Made by a program: the position numbers and the translations under genes
From: Capitella teleta
Lineage: Eukaryota; Annelida; Polychaeta; Capitellidae
Assembly (NCBI GenBank): GCA_000328365.1
Contig: KB299377.1
Location: 152,647 to 216,646, forward strand
Length of the DNA stretch: 64,000 bases
Direction: 5' to 3'
In this document: piece by piece, positions 12,353-23,424 of the stretch
Position numbering within the stretch: the first letter of the stretch is position 1
Layout: the number at the start of each line of letters is the position of its first letter
Notes under the pieces: generated by a model
Seen by the model: the letters and a program-made list of their open reading frames with translations, nothing else
Told to the model about the DNA's origin: nothing
Databases searched by the model: none

Positions 12353-13430
12353 TCGGACAGATGGCGGGTGGTAACGAGAGAGCCTCGTTTCTGAAATATA
12401 ACGAGTTTAATCACCAGTTGTAACAGAAGATTTGAAAATTACAGTAATGTCGCCTACGAATTTTTTTATGTTTTAATTACCTGAATGCGGTTGGTAATGT
12501 TGTGTCCTAATTATAATCTGATTTATTGCACCCGAGGCTTATCGAAATATCTTAAACCGCTTAAGAATGACAGGACAATATGCTACAAATTAATGTTTAA
12601 GAACACTAATCACATACAAATTGACATTTACTCACGGCCGTAAATGTCCATTTTGAGGGCGAACCGATGTCTATTGGGCATGAGATCTTTGCTCGCCTAT
12701 CAGGGATGCGTTCTCACGGTAAACACCTGCGGCGAACACTGATTGCTTGAGTAGTGATCGAAGGAGCATTGGTGCAGAAGGTGAAATTTCAATGCTAAAT
12801 TGGAGCTTAAACCGATCGATTGATCACAAATAAATTTATACCATGCACATTGATTGTATTTGCATCTTAACATAATATTAATTAGAAAACATAATCGAAA
12901 AAATGATTAGGAAGAAGGTCATTAGACCACGCATGAATGCTGAATGCCAAGGTTTTCTGGTTATGACATTACCTGATTGCATGCATGTAATGAAGTACAT
13001 GTACACAAAGTCGATCAAAAGAGGCACTGAAATTGAAACTAACATATTTTCTACTTAACATTCATTTCTATTTAAATGATTTACATGTAACCAGATAAGA
13101 AAACCTCATAAAACTTGAGAGTCCAGCGCATCTGGCCTATAAAGGTATTGATTGTACTTACATGCAAAATGAATGTGTTCAAACTGGGTTCGAATCGCTG
13201 TACTTGGAAGGTCTGTGGGTAACGGATCAAATCATACGAGGACGAAAGTTGCCTCAATATGTTGATCCACTCAAGTGGGCGCTCATTGTCTGTTGCAGAG
13301 TGTTGACAATGTCTTCAGTTTCATCTAATTAGCCTCGTTGAGATTCGGCAGCAGCTTCCTGCTCCCGAGGACGACGCAGAACAAATTTACCCAAAGCGTC
13401 CATTAGTGAAACAATGATCGGCGCACAACG
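12353..13430. other. Divergent intergenic region
   Basis: This lies between two genes that start away from each other (12352 minus, 13431 plus), so promoters of both should be here. A TATAAAG stands at about 13138-13144, nearly 300 bp before the plus-strand start codon, and could serve a transcript with a long leader. I see no gene or repeat. Confidence 0.4.
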
Positions 13431-14909
13431 ATGGGGCATCGTCAGGAGAGGACCACGACGCCAAAGATGCCACAAGGGAAGAAGACGGTGGCCGTCATCT
13501 GGCTTCTCATGACGTGTTCCATGTCAGACGGACGCGTTTGGCGTGACTTCGGCATTGGTCCTCCAGATTTTGACAGCGACTGGCTGCTGATGAAGGCGCA
13601 GGACGACGGTTACAGCTACAGAATTCGACGCCATAACCTGGGAGAGATTCCGTGGAAGGTCCGAGTGTTCGTGATGATCCTGGATGGAGAGTACAACGGT
13701 AGCATATTCGAGGCTGCTAGTGGAGGCGCTATGTGGGATGATGACAATGGGATTCCGTATTGCGGTGTGGCGTATGTCTTCAACAATGAAAGCATTAAGA
13801 TGTTCGCACCACATGCGACCAACTCCGAAGCCTCCGGTAGGATCGCCTGCGCAGGGGGATCAGCATGGGGAAATGCTCCGGAACAGTTCATGTTCGAGGC
13901 AAACGTCAGGGCGCTTGCGTGGAGGCAACGCTCCTTCCCTGAACCCGATTTTATGACTGATTGGATTCCAATGGATGAAACTCAAGGAATACTGGAAGTG
14001 CCGCACAACATCACAGGTGGATGTTCCTACATGATGGTCCAGACCAAAGGCCTTTCTAACACAAAGTCTTCGGGGGTGTGGCATGGAGAAGCCGTGGGTG
14101 CCAGTCAAGATCCGTACGACATTTACGACAGGGCAGCCGTTGTGTTTGGCTACAATGGCTCTCTGGTCAGAATCTGGAGAGCGATCAACACAAACGGCCA
14201 GACGAAACTACCGTGTTTCCTCTGCGTGAGGGATGGTTGGACTTTTGACAAGAAAATCACCGTCACCAGCGGAGAAGTGCGCATCATTGGCTGGTCATCG
14301 TTGTTCGTGAGTGACATCAACAACAGCATCCACCGTGAACTGCTCGTTGGTGGATCAGGACCAATGAGTTATACCGTCCAGCTGCCCGCCGAGGTGAACC
14401 CACAAGACTTTGTCAGCGTGCAAGTGATGTCGCTGGAAGGACCCAATGGCGCATTCAAGTTCCCTGCTTTTGGCATTGCCCCTGCGATACCACCCAAATC
14501 TTCAATCAAGACCTACGGAGGCGTGGTTTACTTCACGAAAGGATCGCAGATGACCATTTATCTACCCACTGGCAAGAGAGGCTACCCGGTGAACATCCTG
14601 TCTCCATGGGGCGGCGGTTTCCTCACTCAGACGTCCACTGTGGTCAAGATCTTGATCAATGTCTACTACGCGTCCACCATTGAACTAGATTCCTGCCACT
14701 TCTCGCAGTTAGACAAAGACCCAAGCATAAGAAGTGGAGTGGAGGGGGCGGGGAGGCACATCCACTGCGCCAGGCAATGCTGCCGAATCGAGGGCTGCGG
14801 CTGCATTGGCTTCCAAGTCGACGCCAGAGGAACGTGTACACCGCACGAGGATTTGCTTGATCTGCACATGAACAGGGACAAGCGAGCCTCATTCTTAAGA
14901 TCTCTCTGA
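13431..14909 (+). CDS. Secreted protein with three similar domains and a C-terminal PAN/apple-like module
   Basis: A 492-residue intronless frame. A hydrophobic stretch (TVAVIWLLMTCSM, residues 19-31) looks like a signal peptide; the Met at residue 13 gives a more usual signal length than the first Met. Residues 47-164 and 173-288 look like copies of one beta-rich domain (each opens with D-x-D/T-DW and ends in a VR-x-x-x-W strand). Residues 306-412 look like a weaker third copy (YTVQLPAEVNPQDFVSVQVM...). The first contains a VRVFVMILDGEYNGSIFEAA segment and then a CGVAYVF strand. The tail, residues 420-475, is Cys-rich (C422, C446, C450, C451, C456, C458, C469) with CARQCC...GCGCIGF, as in PAN/apple-like modules. 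Several N-x-S/T sites fit a secreted glycoprotein. I do not recognise a named family. It is probably extracellular and could bind a ligand; that is inference. Confidence 0.8.
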   Translation: MGHRQERTTTPKMPQGKKTVAVIWLLMTCSMSDGRVWRDFGIGPPDFDSDWLLMKAQDDGYSYRIRRHNLGEIPWKVRVFVMILDGEYNGSIFEAASGGAMWDDDNGIPYCGVAYVFNNESIKMFAPHATNSEASGRIACAGGSAWGNAPEQFMFEANVRALAWRQRSFPEPDFMTDWIPMDETQGILEVPHNITGGCSYMMVQTKGLSNTKSSGVWHGEAVGASQDPYDIYDRAAVVFGYNGSLVRIWRAINTNGQTKLPCFLCVRDGWTFDKKITVTSGEVRIIGWSSLFVSDINNSIHRELLVGGSGPMSYTVQLPAEVNPQDFVSVQVMSLEGPNGAFKFPAFGIAPAIPPKSSIKTYGGVVYFTKGSQMTIYLPTGKRGYPVNILSPWGGGFLTQTSTVVKILINVYYASTIELDSCHFSQLDKDPSIRSGVEGAGRHIHCARQCCRIEGCGCIGFQVDARGTCTPHEDLLDLHMNRDKRASFLRSL

Positions 14910-15495
14910 GGAGTCTCTTTAACAGTGCAGTCTGCACACTCCGTCACTTGCTTTCTAGGCAGCTTCATGCATCACTAACTGTAGTTGTGTAGCGTATAAT
15001 TATGAAATAGTATTTCAAAAAGAACTTGTTTACACATGTTGCTTATCATTGCAATACAGTGTGCCAAATTTACTATGAAATTTTAAGTGCACAGCAAGTA
15101 TTGTCCCTACCATCTGGTGTGTTCCATCGAAATACATGTACGGGTCATGTCAAGAAGATTTCTAGGACGTACAGTCACATCTCGTTAGTCCGGTCGTTAT
15201 TCTAGGTTGATTCTTCCATTGATAACAGGTCATGTGATTCCTAGCCCTACCGTTTACATGGGAATTCAAGAGCCTGGATTAATAACGTGCGACTGTACAG
15301 GTATTATACATCATGAGTTCCTCTAGATTGTTGATGTGCTATGTCCTTGTCATGATTCCAATTGAAAAAGACAGCATTTGGAGATAAAAAGAAGAGTTGG
15401 ATAGTATCCATGTACAAATAATGAATCAAGAACAACTTGAATATTTTAAAATATATGGAAATTTATTTATTATCAATAAATAAATCAATAAATGA
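14910..15495. other. Convergent spacer with 3' ends of two genes
   Basis: This is the spacer between the secreted-protein gene (plus) and PIGW (minus). On the minus strand an AATAAA (plus-strand TTTATT at 15472-15477) lies just past the PIGW stop and is its likely poly(A) signal. I see no other feature. Confidence 0.55.
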
Positions 15496-17266
15496 TCACC
15501 AGACTTTGAGATAAATTCTCTTGGAATGCAAGGTCACTGTGACAACAGATAGAAGCACCAGATACGCCAGCATGACCATAACAGCTTGCAAAGATGTAGC
15601 AAACAGAGTGGACATACTCATGTTGATCAGTCCTGTGAGTAAATTCACCAGCAAGAAGTAGAACAAACCATTGCGATTCATGGCTTCCAGAAGACAATGT
15701 TCATCGGAATCTCCTGAAGGTAGAACGTAATCAGAGGTTGAAACCAGGGAGACAAGAACTGACTAGAGTAAGGCAGAACCCCACGATGAATGAGAGCAGA
15801 TATAAGCAGATCAACCAACAGAAAACACGGTAACAACTGCAGGTTATACGCCATCTAAAGAGAGAGAAATGTCAGATCTTTGATCAAAAACGCCAGAATA
15901 TACGCACCATCCATATGACATAGGGTAAATTAGCAATTCTTCTGGAGACAGGATCAACATGGATCTGCGTGAAATGCAGCAAAATCCAGAAGCAGACGTC
16001 AGCCGCAATTAGGACACACAACACAACGATCCACTGCTTCAATTTGGTTCTGGAAGATATCAAAATCATCACTAGTTAATATCAGTCATCGGTTAAATTC
16101 AAAGGTCATTGAGCTGACCTTTTGAATAAGAAGAACTTTCCCAATTGTACAGATGCAAAGTATATTGCCAGATATCCAAAGGAACTGAAAATTCCTTCTC
16201 TGTTAGCATCGAAGATTCCATGGCGAGAATCTGTGCCATTCATCCCATGCAGAATGACGTCTTGTAAGCCCTGCTTCGTGAGCATGTATTGGTATCCAGT
16301 GCCGAGTAATAAAGCCAACAACCAACTGAGTTTTGGGCTGACGATGCACAGAATAATTGTAGAAAAAATCTGCAGAGCAAAGTCAGAAGGAAAGGATTGA
16401 GAGAAAGAGTAATTAACCAACCTTAACGATAGCAAGGGTGAAGAAGAAATTCCAGTGGACGCCATACTCTGACACGTGTTCATGGTAATCAACAGATTTT
16501 GTGACTAAGAGTCTCGCAAAGCCCAGAAGCCAAAGAGGGAGAGTGGAGATCACAGATTGGAGAACGAGATGCGATTTCTGATATAAAGTGCTGAATTGTG
16601 AAAAGAAGAAGAGAGAACAGGTTATTCAGGACCAAGGAAGGCTAATGGATAAGCTACCTAGATGAGGGCCATTTGCCTCTGGCTTCAGGAGCCACCATTC
16701 CATTGGCGACCACAAAGGCCCCAACCCCGATGTCCATGAGGCCGGTACCAAACGTCTCAGCTTTGCAAAAACGCCGAGGAAATATTGAAAAATCGACGGC
16801 CAAGATTGAAATGGCGGCTGCAACATTGACGTATGCTCTGAAGTGGCTGATGAATGAGTTTTTGCCGCTTGAAGAAGTGCATAAATAATCGTGTGTAGTG
16901 GGAGCACTATGCTTCGATTGAGTAAGAGTGGCCAATAGGGAGGCCGACAGTAAAGCCATGCTAACACACACAGCAAAGGCATGGTCCGCAAGTACAGTGA
17001 AACACAGAAACACGGGTAGAATGAGGGTGCAGAAGTCGATGCTGAATCGAAAGCTGCAAAATCTTACATATCAGTCACCATAGACATGGATGAAGAAAGG
17101 CTCACCTCTTGCTGGGAGCCCTGTCTCCAAACCACACACCAATCAAACAGCTCCTCAGGAGGACACCAAGAGGCGCAGTGCTCACAACACAGGCAATCTC
17201 CACTAGACTAGTTCCTTCATGGTTACTGACGAACGCCTCGTGCAAGGATTTGTAATCAGCAGCCAT
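15496..17266 (-). CDS. PIGW: GPI-anchor inositol acyltransferase PIG-W
   Basis: Acylates the inositol ring of glucosaminyl-phosphatidylinositol in the ER, an early step of GPI-anchor synthesis. Seven exons, all in phase, give 475 residues (human 504): 17106-17266, 16658-17053, 16422-16590, 16119-16369, 15908-16049, 15764-15854, 15496-15713. The start [20 protein letters not shown] matches the human EAFVSNLNGTT opening. Family blocks are clear: [20 protein letters not shown] and [12 protein letters not shown] (exon 2), [16 protein letters not shown] (exon 3), [17 protein letters not shown] (exon 4), [16 protein letters not shown] (exon 5) and [10 protein letters not shown] (exon 7). Most of the protein is hydrophobic, as expected for a multi-pass membrane enzyme. 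The last residues, YLKVW, resemble the human end VQFW. All introns are 50-70 nt. Confidence 0.95.
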
Positions 17267-17573
17267 CTCCTGGGGAGGAGAAAAACAAAATCATATTTCA
17301 TTAACAAATGATTCTAGAGATTTCCAATGTCACTATTAAAAACTAGCTGTGGTACATGTATATATTAGTGCCCTTGGTGGTCAAAGCAACGTCTTGGTTC
17401 GAGAAGCATTCAGGGAAGATCCCTGACAAGAAAGACCTTCAAGGAGTGTGAGTGAGCCTATAAGGACGCACATGGGAGATCATTCCATATTGCATGAAAT
17501 ACAAGTTAAATATAAGTCATAGTGTCGCATTTTCAAAGAATGCATATTTGTTGCAAGTTCAAGACAATTATTG
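17267..17573. other. PIGW upstream region
   Basis: This holds the PIGW promoter side. I see no TATA box or second gene. Confidence 0.35.
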
Positions 17574-17630
17574 TTTTGCTGCCCAGCATTGTAATGCATA
17601 TACAATACGTTACAATGCCGGGCAGCAAAA
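17574..17630. repeat. 57-nt near-perfect hairpin
   Basis: The 21-nt arms at 17574-17594 and 17610-17630 pair with one mismatch (A/G at the twelfth base), leaving a 15-nt loop. It could be a tiny foldback transposon remnant or, if transcribed, a small hairpin RNA about the size of a pre-miRNA. Confidence 0.6.
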
Positions 17631-17715
17631 AGAATTTTCACGCATAAATTCAGGCAGCATGAAAATGTTCAGCCAGTAAGCGAGCTATCAATACGGGTAT
17701 TCATGAATACAAAAT

Positions 17716-17799
17716 ATGGCGGACGTTCGCATCTGTCGAGTGTGTTTTCGAAGGGGTGAAGCGCTCTTCGACAACAATGTGGCATGTAACTTTTTGAAG
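17716..17799 (+). other. Possible orphan first exon with a CRVCF motif
   Basis: An ATG in fair context opens MADVRICRVCFRRGEALFDN, and the frame runs 28 codons to a GTAGGT donor. ICRVCF resembles the start of ZAD-type zinc fingers, but the second Cys pair is not in this exon. I find no following exon, so it is probably a gene or transposon fragment. Confidence 0.3.
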
Positions 17800-18105
17800 G
17801 TAGGTTGTAATGAATTTAATACAATTAGGGGTAGTGATGGGCTAATATTGTATTTGTCCGAATATCCGAAGCCGAAGCTTCGAACAGTATATATTCGTCA
17901 AAGCCGAATACAGAGCCGCAGCTCAATGTGATTGGTCAGGTTTTGTCACATGCTATGATGCCCTTGACCTAGCGTTGAACACTCAAGAGTGAGTTGTCTT
18001 TTCGCTACCATAACCTGGAGGTTTAACTCCAGCATAACAATAACAATCTCGTAATTAGCTTTATAATTCCTGCTGATTCTTTTATAGTTGACTGCGATAA
18101 GACAA

Positions 18106-19203
18106 TGAATGACCAAGCTGTTACATGTATCTCTTTACCCCCGTTTAATGGCAAAGTCTAAGCCTGGATCGCTTGCGGAACTGACTTGGGCCTCGACGAG
18201 AGTGAGAAGTGACCTGTGCACCCGTTCAACCACAAGGACCAGGCATGTTCCATGGCTTGCTGTTGGGCTAACAACAAGAATATATACCCACTCCATTGCG
18301 AGTGAGTGAGTGATGGCGTTTTACGGCTCCACCCAATCCGATTGGATGATACAGGCGCCAGAACAGAACAGAACAGAACAGAAATTGTGGCATAAGGCAC
18401 GGCCAACTGGAGAAGCTCTTCCTGGGGATGAATATGCCACCACCTCTTACCCGTTCATCCTACAATGACATCCAGAAAACCCTCTGGAAGTGGTCCAGGG
18501 AGGCATTTGACAACTGTGTTGCAGCTGCTGCCACCATTGTGAAACAAAGGCGTTTGGCTGATGACCCTTCTTTGGATCCTGATGACATTTTAGATGTTGA
18601 TGTGTCATATGATGGAACTTTGCACAAAAGAGGACATAGCAGCCGGTATGATTGATTCAGTCTTGCCATGAACCCAATGTCAATCATCTTTCTCACACTA
18701 CAGCTATGGTGTCGGGAGTTATAATTGAGCTGGAGACTGGGTTGATCCTGGATGCCAATGTGCTGTCAACAGACTGCCATGGTTGCACGAAAGCTCCGGC
18801 CAAGGATTCACCCCTGTTAAAAGCGTGGGAGATGAAGCACAAACCTGAATGCCAGATTAACCATAAAGGCTCGGCCAACAGTATGGTGTGTGCTGCAGCA
18901 CTGGTCATATTCAAGAGATCTGTAGAGAAGCATGAGATGCGCTACAGCAAAGAGCTCTTGTGATGGAAATGCTAAAACCATTGCCTCCCTCAACAAAAAA
19001 AAAGTCTACAACACTGAGATTGAGAAAGAAGACTGCGTCAACCATGTGGCAAAGCGCATATTCAAAGGTATACAGGTAAGGAAACTAATGACATGAACCA
19101 CTGCATATTTTTTATTCTTATTGCTGTAGACCCTGAGGAAGAACCTTGCTGGCACAAAGGACAAGATCATAGCATTAATCCGGCGTCTTCTGATCGGCGC
19201 CAT
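18106..19203 (+). pseudogene. Decayed Mutator-like DNA transposon transposase
   Basis: Pieces in several frames match the Mutator-like transposase domain: a LFLGMNMPPPLTRSSYNDI-type segment (from about 18415), DVDVSYDGTLHKRGHSS (about 18595-18645), a GVIIELETGLILDANVLS piece (18715-18775), a CHGCTKA knuckle, and NSMVCAAALVIFKRSVEKHEM (18879-18940). A later piece, EKEDCVNHVAKRIFKGIQ (19022-19075), is followed by LRKNLAGTKDKIIALIRRR after what looks like a 60-nt intron. In this family a YDGTW-type motif, a CxGC knuckle and a CVGHV-type motif mark the catalytic core. Frame changes and a stop separate the pieces, and a SINE fragment lies in the 5' part. Long dead. Confidence 0.7.
18301..18382 (-). 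repeat. 5'-truncated SINE fragment (copy 1 of the GTGAGTGA-tailed family)
   Basis: The GTGAGTGAGTGA end and the TTTTACGGCTCCACCC block are shared with four other copies in the window. Only about 70 bp of the 3' part is kept, and its inner edge has expanded into an AACAG repeat. I see no clear target-site duplication. It lies inside the Mutator-like remnant. Confidence 0.75.
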
Positions 19204-19280
19204 CTTGAATTCCCTTTACGTTTGATTTAAGTCAGGTGGAGAGATCACTCAAGTTTTGCAGGGTCTAGAGGACTTAAGTT

Positions 19281-19358
19281 TGTTTCTGGAATCATTTTAG
19301 TCAACTTAACTCCTCCCAAACTTAGTTTTATCACTTAAGTTTCTTTCTGGAATCAGCC
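19281..19358. repeat. Short direct repeat TTAAGTTT.TTTCTGGAATCA
   Basis: Two copies about 50 bp apart, differing at one base. They may be the edge of a larger unrecognised element. I see nothing else between 19204 and 19630 except T-rich sequence near 19520-19575. Confidence 0.4.
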
Positions 19359-19636
19359 CCTGATTCGTATAAGAGATGATAGCACTTCAATTAGGAATGG
19401 TTGGAGTGCAGATGAACTATCTGCATTCCTTGAATATCTATGTTGTAGTTAGTGACATACCTAATTTATTCATTTTGTTCCTTTTGTTAATTCACTAACA
19501 GTCAGTTACCTTTTCTTTATATATATGTATTTATTTTTTCATTTTTTTTTCTTTCATTATTTTTTTTTTTTTCATACTGAATGCATGACTACATGTCTTT
19601 CGAAAATAAACGTATATATATAAAATACAAGTTCAA

Positions 19637-19812
19637 GTGGAGCGAACTCAGGGAAAGGCAAGCTGGAGGAGCCATAAACTATCATACGTTGACATGCTTA
19701 GGAGGAATACAGGACTTGAGTCAACTGAAGAACTGAGATCGCCAATGAATCAAAGTTTGGATGGCATGCCATGGCCGAAGGAAACTCAACCTGATGATGA
19801 TGATGATGAACT
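19637..19812 (+). repeat. LINE 3' tail fragment (RT C-terminus with GAT repeat)
   Basis: The frame reads SHKLSYVDMLRRNTGLESTE and then an acidic run encoded by (GAT)n. The pattern R-x-YVD-x-L-x-x-DTGL is common at the C-termini of LINE reverse transcriptases, and short trinucleotide tails are typical of RTE-type LINEs. Only the last 50 or so codons remain. Confidence 0.45.
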
Positions 19813-19841
19813 CGTATTGTCAATCATAATGTCAGAACACA

Positions 19842-19933
19842 ATTTGAAATCATAACGGTCACAACCTGTCCGTCGAAGTATCCCTAAGTCGAAGTATTTG
19901 AGCCAACCCCATGAACTTCGAGGTTTTACTGTA
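19842..19933. mobile_element. One end of a pogo/Tigger-like transposon
   Basis: The segment ends in AGGTTTTACTG followed by TA (19921-19933), which in reverse is TA-CAGTAAAACCT, the typical pogo/Tigger terminus. Imperfect CGAAGTA repeats precede it. The other end is missing. Confidence 0.4.
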
Positions 19934-20923
19934 TGTTTAGAATATTTCTCTTCAGTTATTGCTATTTTGTTGTCATAATTAAACAATGTATAAAAAAAAA
20001 CAGAATGACAATAGAGAATGGGTGAAAACGTTTACCGTATCGTCTTGGTCATACGCGCAGTGCGCTAAGGCAGAGGCTGAGAGCACGTCAGTTTCACCTA
20101 TGTAGAAGCGCATTCCACAAAAATCCCTTGTAAACTCAGGGAAGCGTGTCAGCGTATGACCAATATTTAAGTAATGCTTAAAACAACAGGCTGCATAGCC
20201 AGAAGAACCTGAATGTTCAATTAAATATAGGCCAACTGGATGCTTGGTACATTTTATTTTGTTTACAGCATTTGAGATTTAGTGACATCAGCCATTAATA
20301 CCATAGCTCATAAACAAGTTACATAATATGGTTTGCGTGGCTATGAGCGGCGCACCACTGTGCGTGGCTGTGCATGCTCTGATTTAAGGCTGCGCATGGA
20401 TTACGTTCTCTTACACTGAGAATTGATTTAATGTTCATCTATACAGTCTACAGGTCGTTTGAAGCAGCCTCATAAAGTCTTAAGTCTTAGTTTGTACATT
20501 TCCAAAGCATGATTGCTGATAGTCGTGCCACTCCTTTCGGCTGGCTCCTGTGTCGCTTCAGCCTTTCAGTCGTGGAAGCTTGTATTGACAAAACCTTGCA
20601 GATCCCAAGATCCAAACTTTCCCGAGTCCCTAATGAAAGGAGCAAAATCACCCCGGCCTCCCAAACGGTCTCGATCGATCCAAAAATACCTAAAGATAGT
20701 TAAAACACCTCGCACCTACGTTAATGCGCTCGATTACACTTATCAGACAAACTTTTCTCAAGTTTCAACAACAATTCCCGAGTTGTCGCCATTACGCCGG
20801 GTCACACGATAACTCTAGAAATACTCCGCAAAACCTTCACAGGCAACACCGCAATATAAGCCTCGTTCTCATTCTGAAAATTTTGTAGGGAAAATCGATT
20901 ATTCTGGACGTTTTACCCTAGTC
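19934..20923. other. No gene recognised
   Basis: AT-rich at first, then mixed composition. An open frame at 20513-20812 matches nothing I know and has no clear start context or splice sites. The last part is the leader of the helicase remnant that starts at 20924. Confidence 0.4.
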
Positions 20924-21632
20924 ATGGCAAGTCCATTCGCTCTGAACAAGTTTAATTTCGCTATTTCTCACGAGGTGGACACCGCAATCTCTAAAATTAT
21001 CAACAAAGATGACGTGCTGGTGGTTCTGCTGACTGAGGGCGGGAAATCGAATGTTTTTGTGCTGCCACCGCTACTCCTGGACAATGTAAGTGACTCAGTT
21101 TTTCATGCTTCAATTTTTATATTTACCCAAGTTCAAGTTTCGTATTTTTAAAAGATGTGATCATCAATGTCAGTGAATGTAATTTATTAGTGACAATTTG
21201 ATCGCTGATAGATTACTTTTAACGTTTTATATTAACTTTTCATACAACCTGCAGTTATCTACTTCTACAACTACCATATCTTTCATATGACAAAGTATAA
21301 GAAGTTTCTACCAGCAGAACATGCTTAAATGTAGTGGTTGCTCAGCAATTGAATGTCTGCAAACACACAAACTAATTCAACATGCTTCCTCAGTGGAATG
21401 GATCAGATGATGGTTGCACCAATTAAGCATTGTTAAAGTTCTCCTTTTTTTTTTTTTTTTTCATGATCCATAATTAAGTTATAGACCGATTTATTTTGCA
21501 GTAGTATTTTCTTTCATTTGTTTTATCCTCTCTTGACTGCTAGTACTTACTAGTTATCATTTGCATTGCTATTTATCTCTATCATTCTTTGTTACAGTTC
21601 CATAGCCCTTCCATAAGTCACAAGCTCGTATA

Positions 21633-21962
21633 GTGAGTGAGTGATTGGGGTTTTACGGCTCCACCCAACCCGTTCGGGTGATACGGGCGCCAGAACAGAA
21701 GGCCCGGGACCGGGGTTTCCCCCTACTCTTATCGATAAATCCCAAGGGTTCTTTATCCTGCATACCACCATAGACAGTAGTACACAGCGCCCGGCCTTGT
21801 TACGCAGTTGGGCAGCACTGCAGAGTCACCGAAGAATTACAATTGTAATTCACAATCATAACGCCCGTGGCCTGATCGGGTCTCGAACCCGGGACCTCGA
21901 CCCCCACGGTCGGCATAGGATTGTAGTCAGCGGTTTAACCCACTGCGCTATCCGGTGCCCCT
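21633..21962 (-). repeat. Full-length tRNA-derived SINE with 13-bp target duplication
   Basis: The 330-bp body lies between exact copies of ACAAGCTCGTATA (21620-21632 and 21963-21975). Read on the minus strand it starts with GGGGCACCGG, has a pol III A box TAGCGCAGTGGG (about 21939-21950) and a B box GGTTCGAGACC (about 21880-21890), then a tRNA-unrelated body and a TCACTCAC tail. This is the best reference copy in the window. Confidence 0.9.
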
Positions 21963-22726
21963 ACAAGCTCGTATATATATCACAAAAACACTGGACCCAC
22001 GTCAGTTGTCTAATTCCTCTTCAAAGCACACTTATTTCAGGCCAAACATTTTTCTAAAAATGGAAAAATCCGCCAAATTAGAGACATCATTTACAACCTA
22101 CCTGACCTATATAAATGAGGCAAAACAACATGCAAAACGGGCCAAAGTGTTCTTGCAAGTAGGTTACAACATATGCATACCATGTTATGCATGGATATGT
22201 TGTGCACAAAAGGTCATTGCATAAGTAAAACTTCAGAAGCATGAAGGCAATGGAAGACATATATGGCTACTTTTACGCGAAACTCAAAGAAGGTGGCTGC
22301 CAGCAGCTAGTCGACTTCTACCATACCAGCCTAGACGCGAAATCAAGCACGCAAGTACAAGAATTCTTCTGCGAAGAAAAACTCTGTACAAGCAGCTGTT
22401 TAAATGTACATTGCACATTATAGCAAATATCCTTTTTAGGTGTTTGGTTTCAACAATAATATTGCATTTGGGATTGGAGTTTCCATCCCAGATATTGACC
22501 TTATAATTCTCTGGGGCATGCCAGCCTCGCTGCTCATGTTCTGGCAAGAAGTAGGCCGCTGCGCAAGGGATAGATTCATAGAAGGCAGGGGGAGGCAACA
22601 TTATTCCTGCGACCGTTTGCCACAGTAGGCGCTAGCCCCCAAATGATTAATGCTGTGCGCAGCGATTGCCGGAGAAAGAGCATCCTGAAATCGTTAATCA
22701 TACCTGGTGTGTATAATCAATCACTC

Positions 22727-23424
22727 TTAAAGGGAGGGAGAACTGGTTAAAAATGGACTGAGTCGTTATTTGATGCACCAAAAATGATTTCTATGCCTGG
22801 CCCACACAAGGAATATCATCGCTAACGATTTCGAGGGGGATATATTGCTAATTAGGCGTGACGTCATGAGCTGTGATGAAACACCGAGTTCCCCATCTTT
22901 TACAATGGGCATCGTCATATCAGCGTGTCCTGCGACTAAACACCTGGATATATTTTCTTTTTCTTTTCGGAAATAGATAGAATAATCATTTTGCCACCAG
23001 TCAAGCCCAAAAAAATTTTTTTTTCGCTATTTTTCTTATTTTAACAAGCGATTTTCTAGGACACCTACCATGTTTCTAATCCTAAAACAGTAAAAAGGTC
23101 AGCCAGAGTCTTCCACGCATGCGCTTTCGCTTCGTAAACAACAAAGATGTCCTTTTATGGCGAAGATGATCTGCTCTGATTGGCTGAAATCGATAGCTTC
23201 ACGAGGGGAACGGGACCAATCACGGCAAGCCATCAGCTGACGTTTGCCTCCTATACTTCGCAATGGAGGCCATTCTCCCATAGGCGCAATGCTAACCACG
23301 ATATTCGGAATGCATTATTTCCTTACGCTTGCATCCAGGCATGGTGTTCTTGGCACGGAATGCTATCAATTGGTGCTATGAGTCAATAGAACATAACTTA
23401 AAATTTGGTTCCCGATCCCTTTAA
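22727..23424 (+). mobile_element. TTAA-flanked MITE, copy 1
   Basis: A 698-bp non-coding element bounded by TTAA at both ends (22727-22730, 23421-23424), with imperfect inverted ends AGGGAGGGAGAAC.. and ..GTTCCCGATCCCT. TTAA duplication is known for piggyBac and Kolobok transposons, and I cannot tell which drives it. It sits at the end of a helicase pseudogene exon. Open frames inside it are not protein-like. Confidence 0.8.

Noticed and set aside
12127-12394. Overlapping frames at the FkbM-like gene start
   Set aside because: Out-of-frame shadows of the 11150-12352 gene.
23099-23389. Open frames on both strands in the TTAA MITE
   Set aside because: Related frames recur in MITE copy 2 only because the element is repeated; no protein features and no start context.
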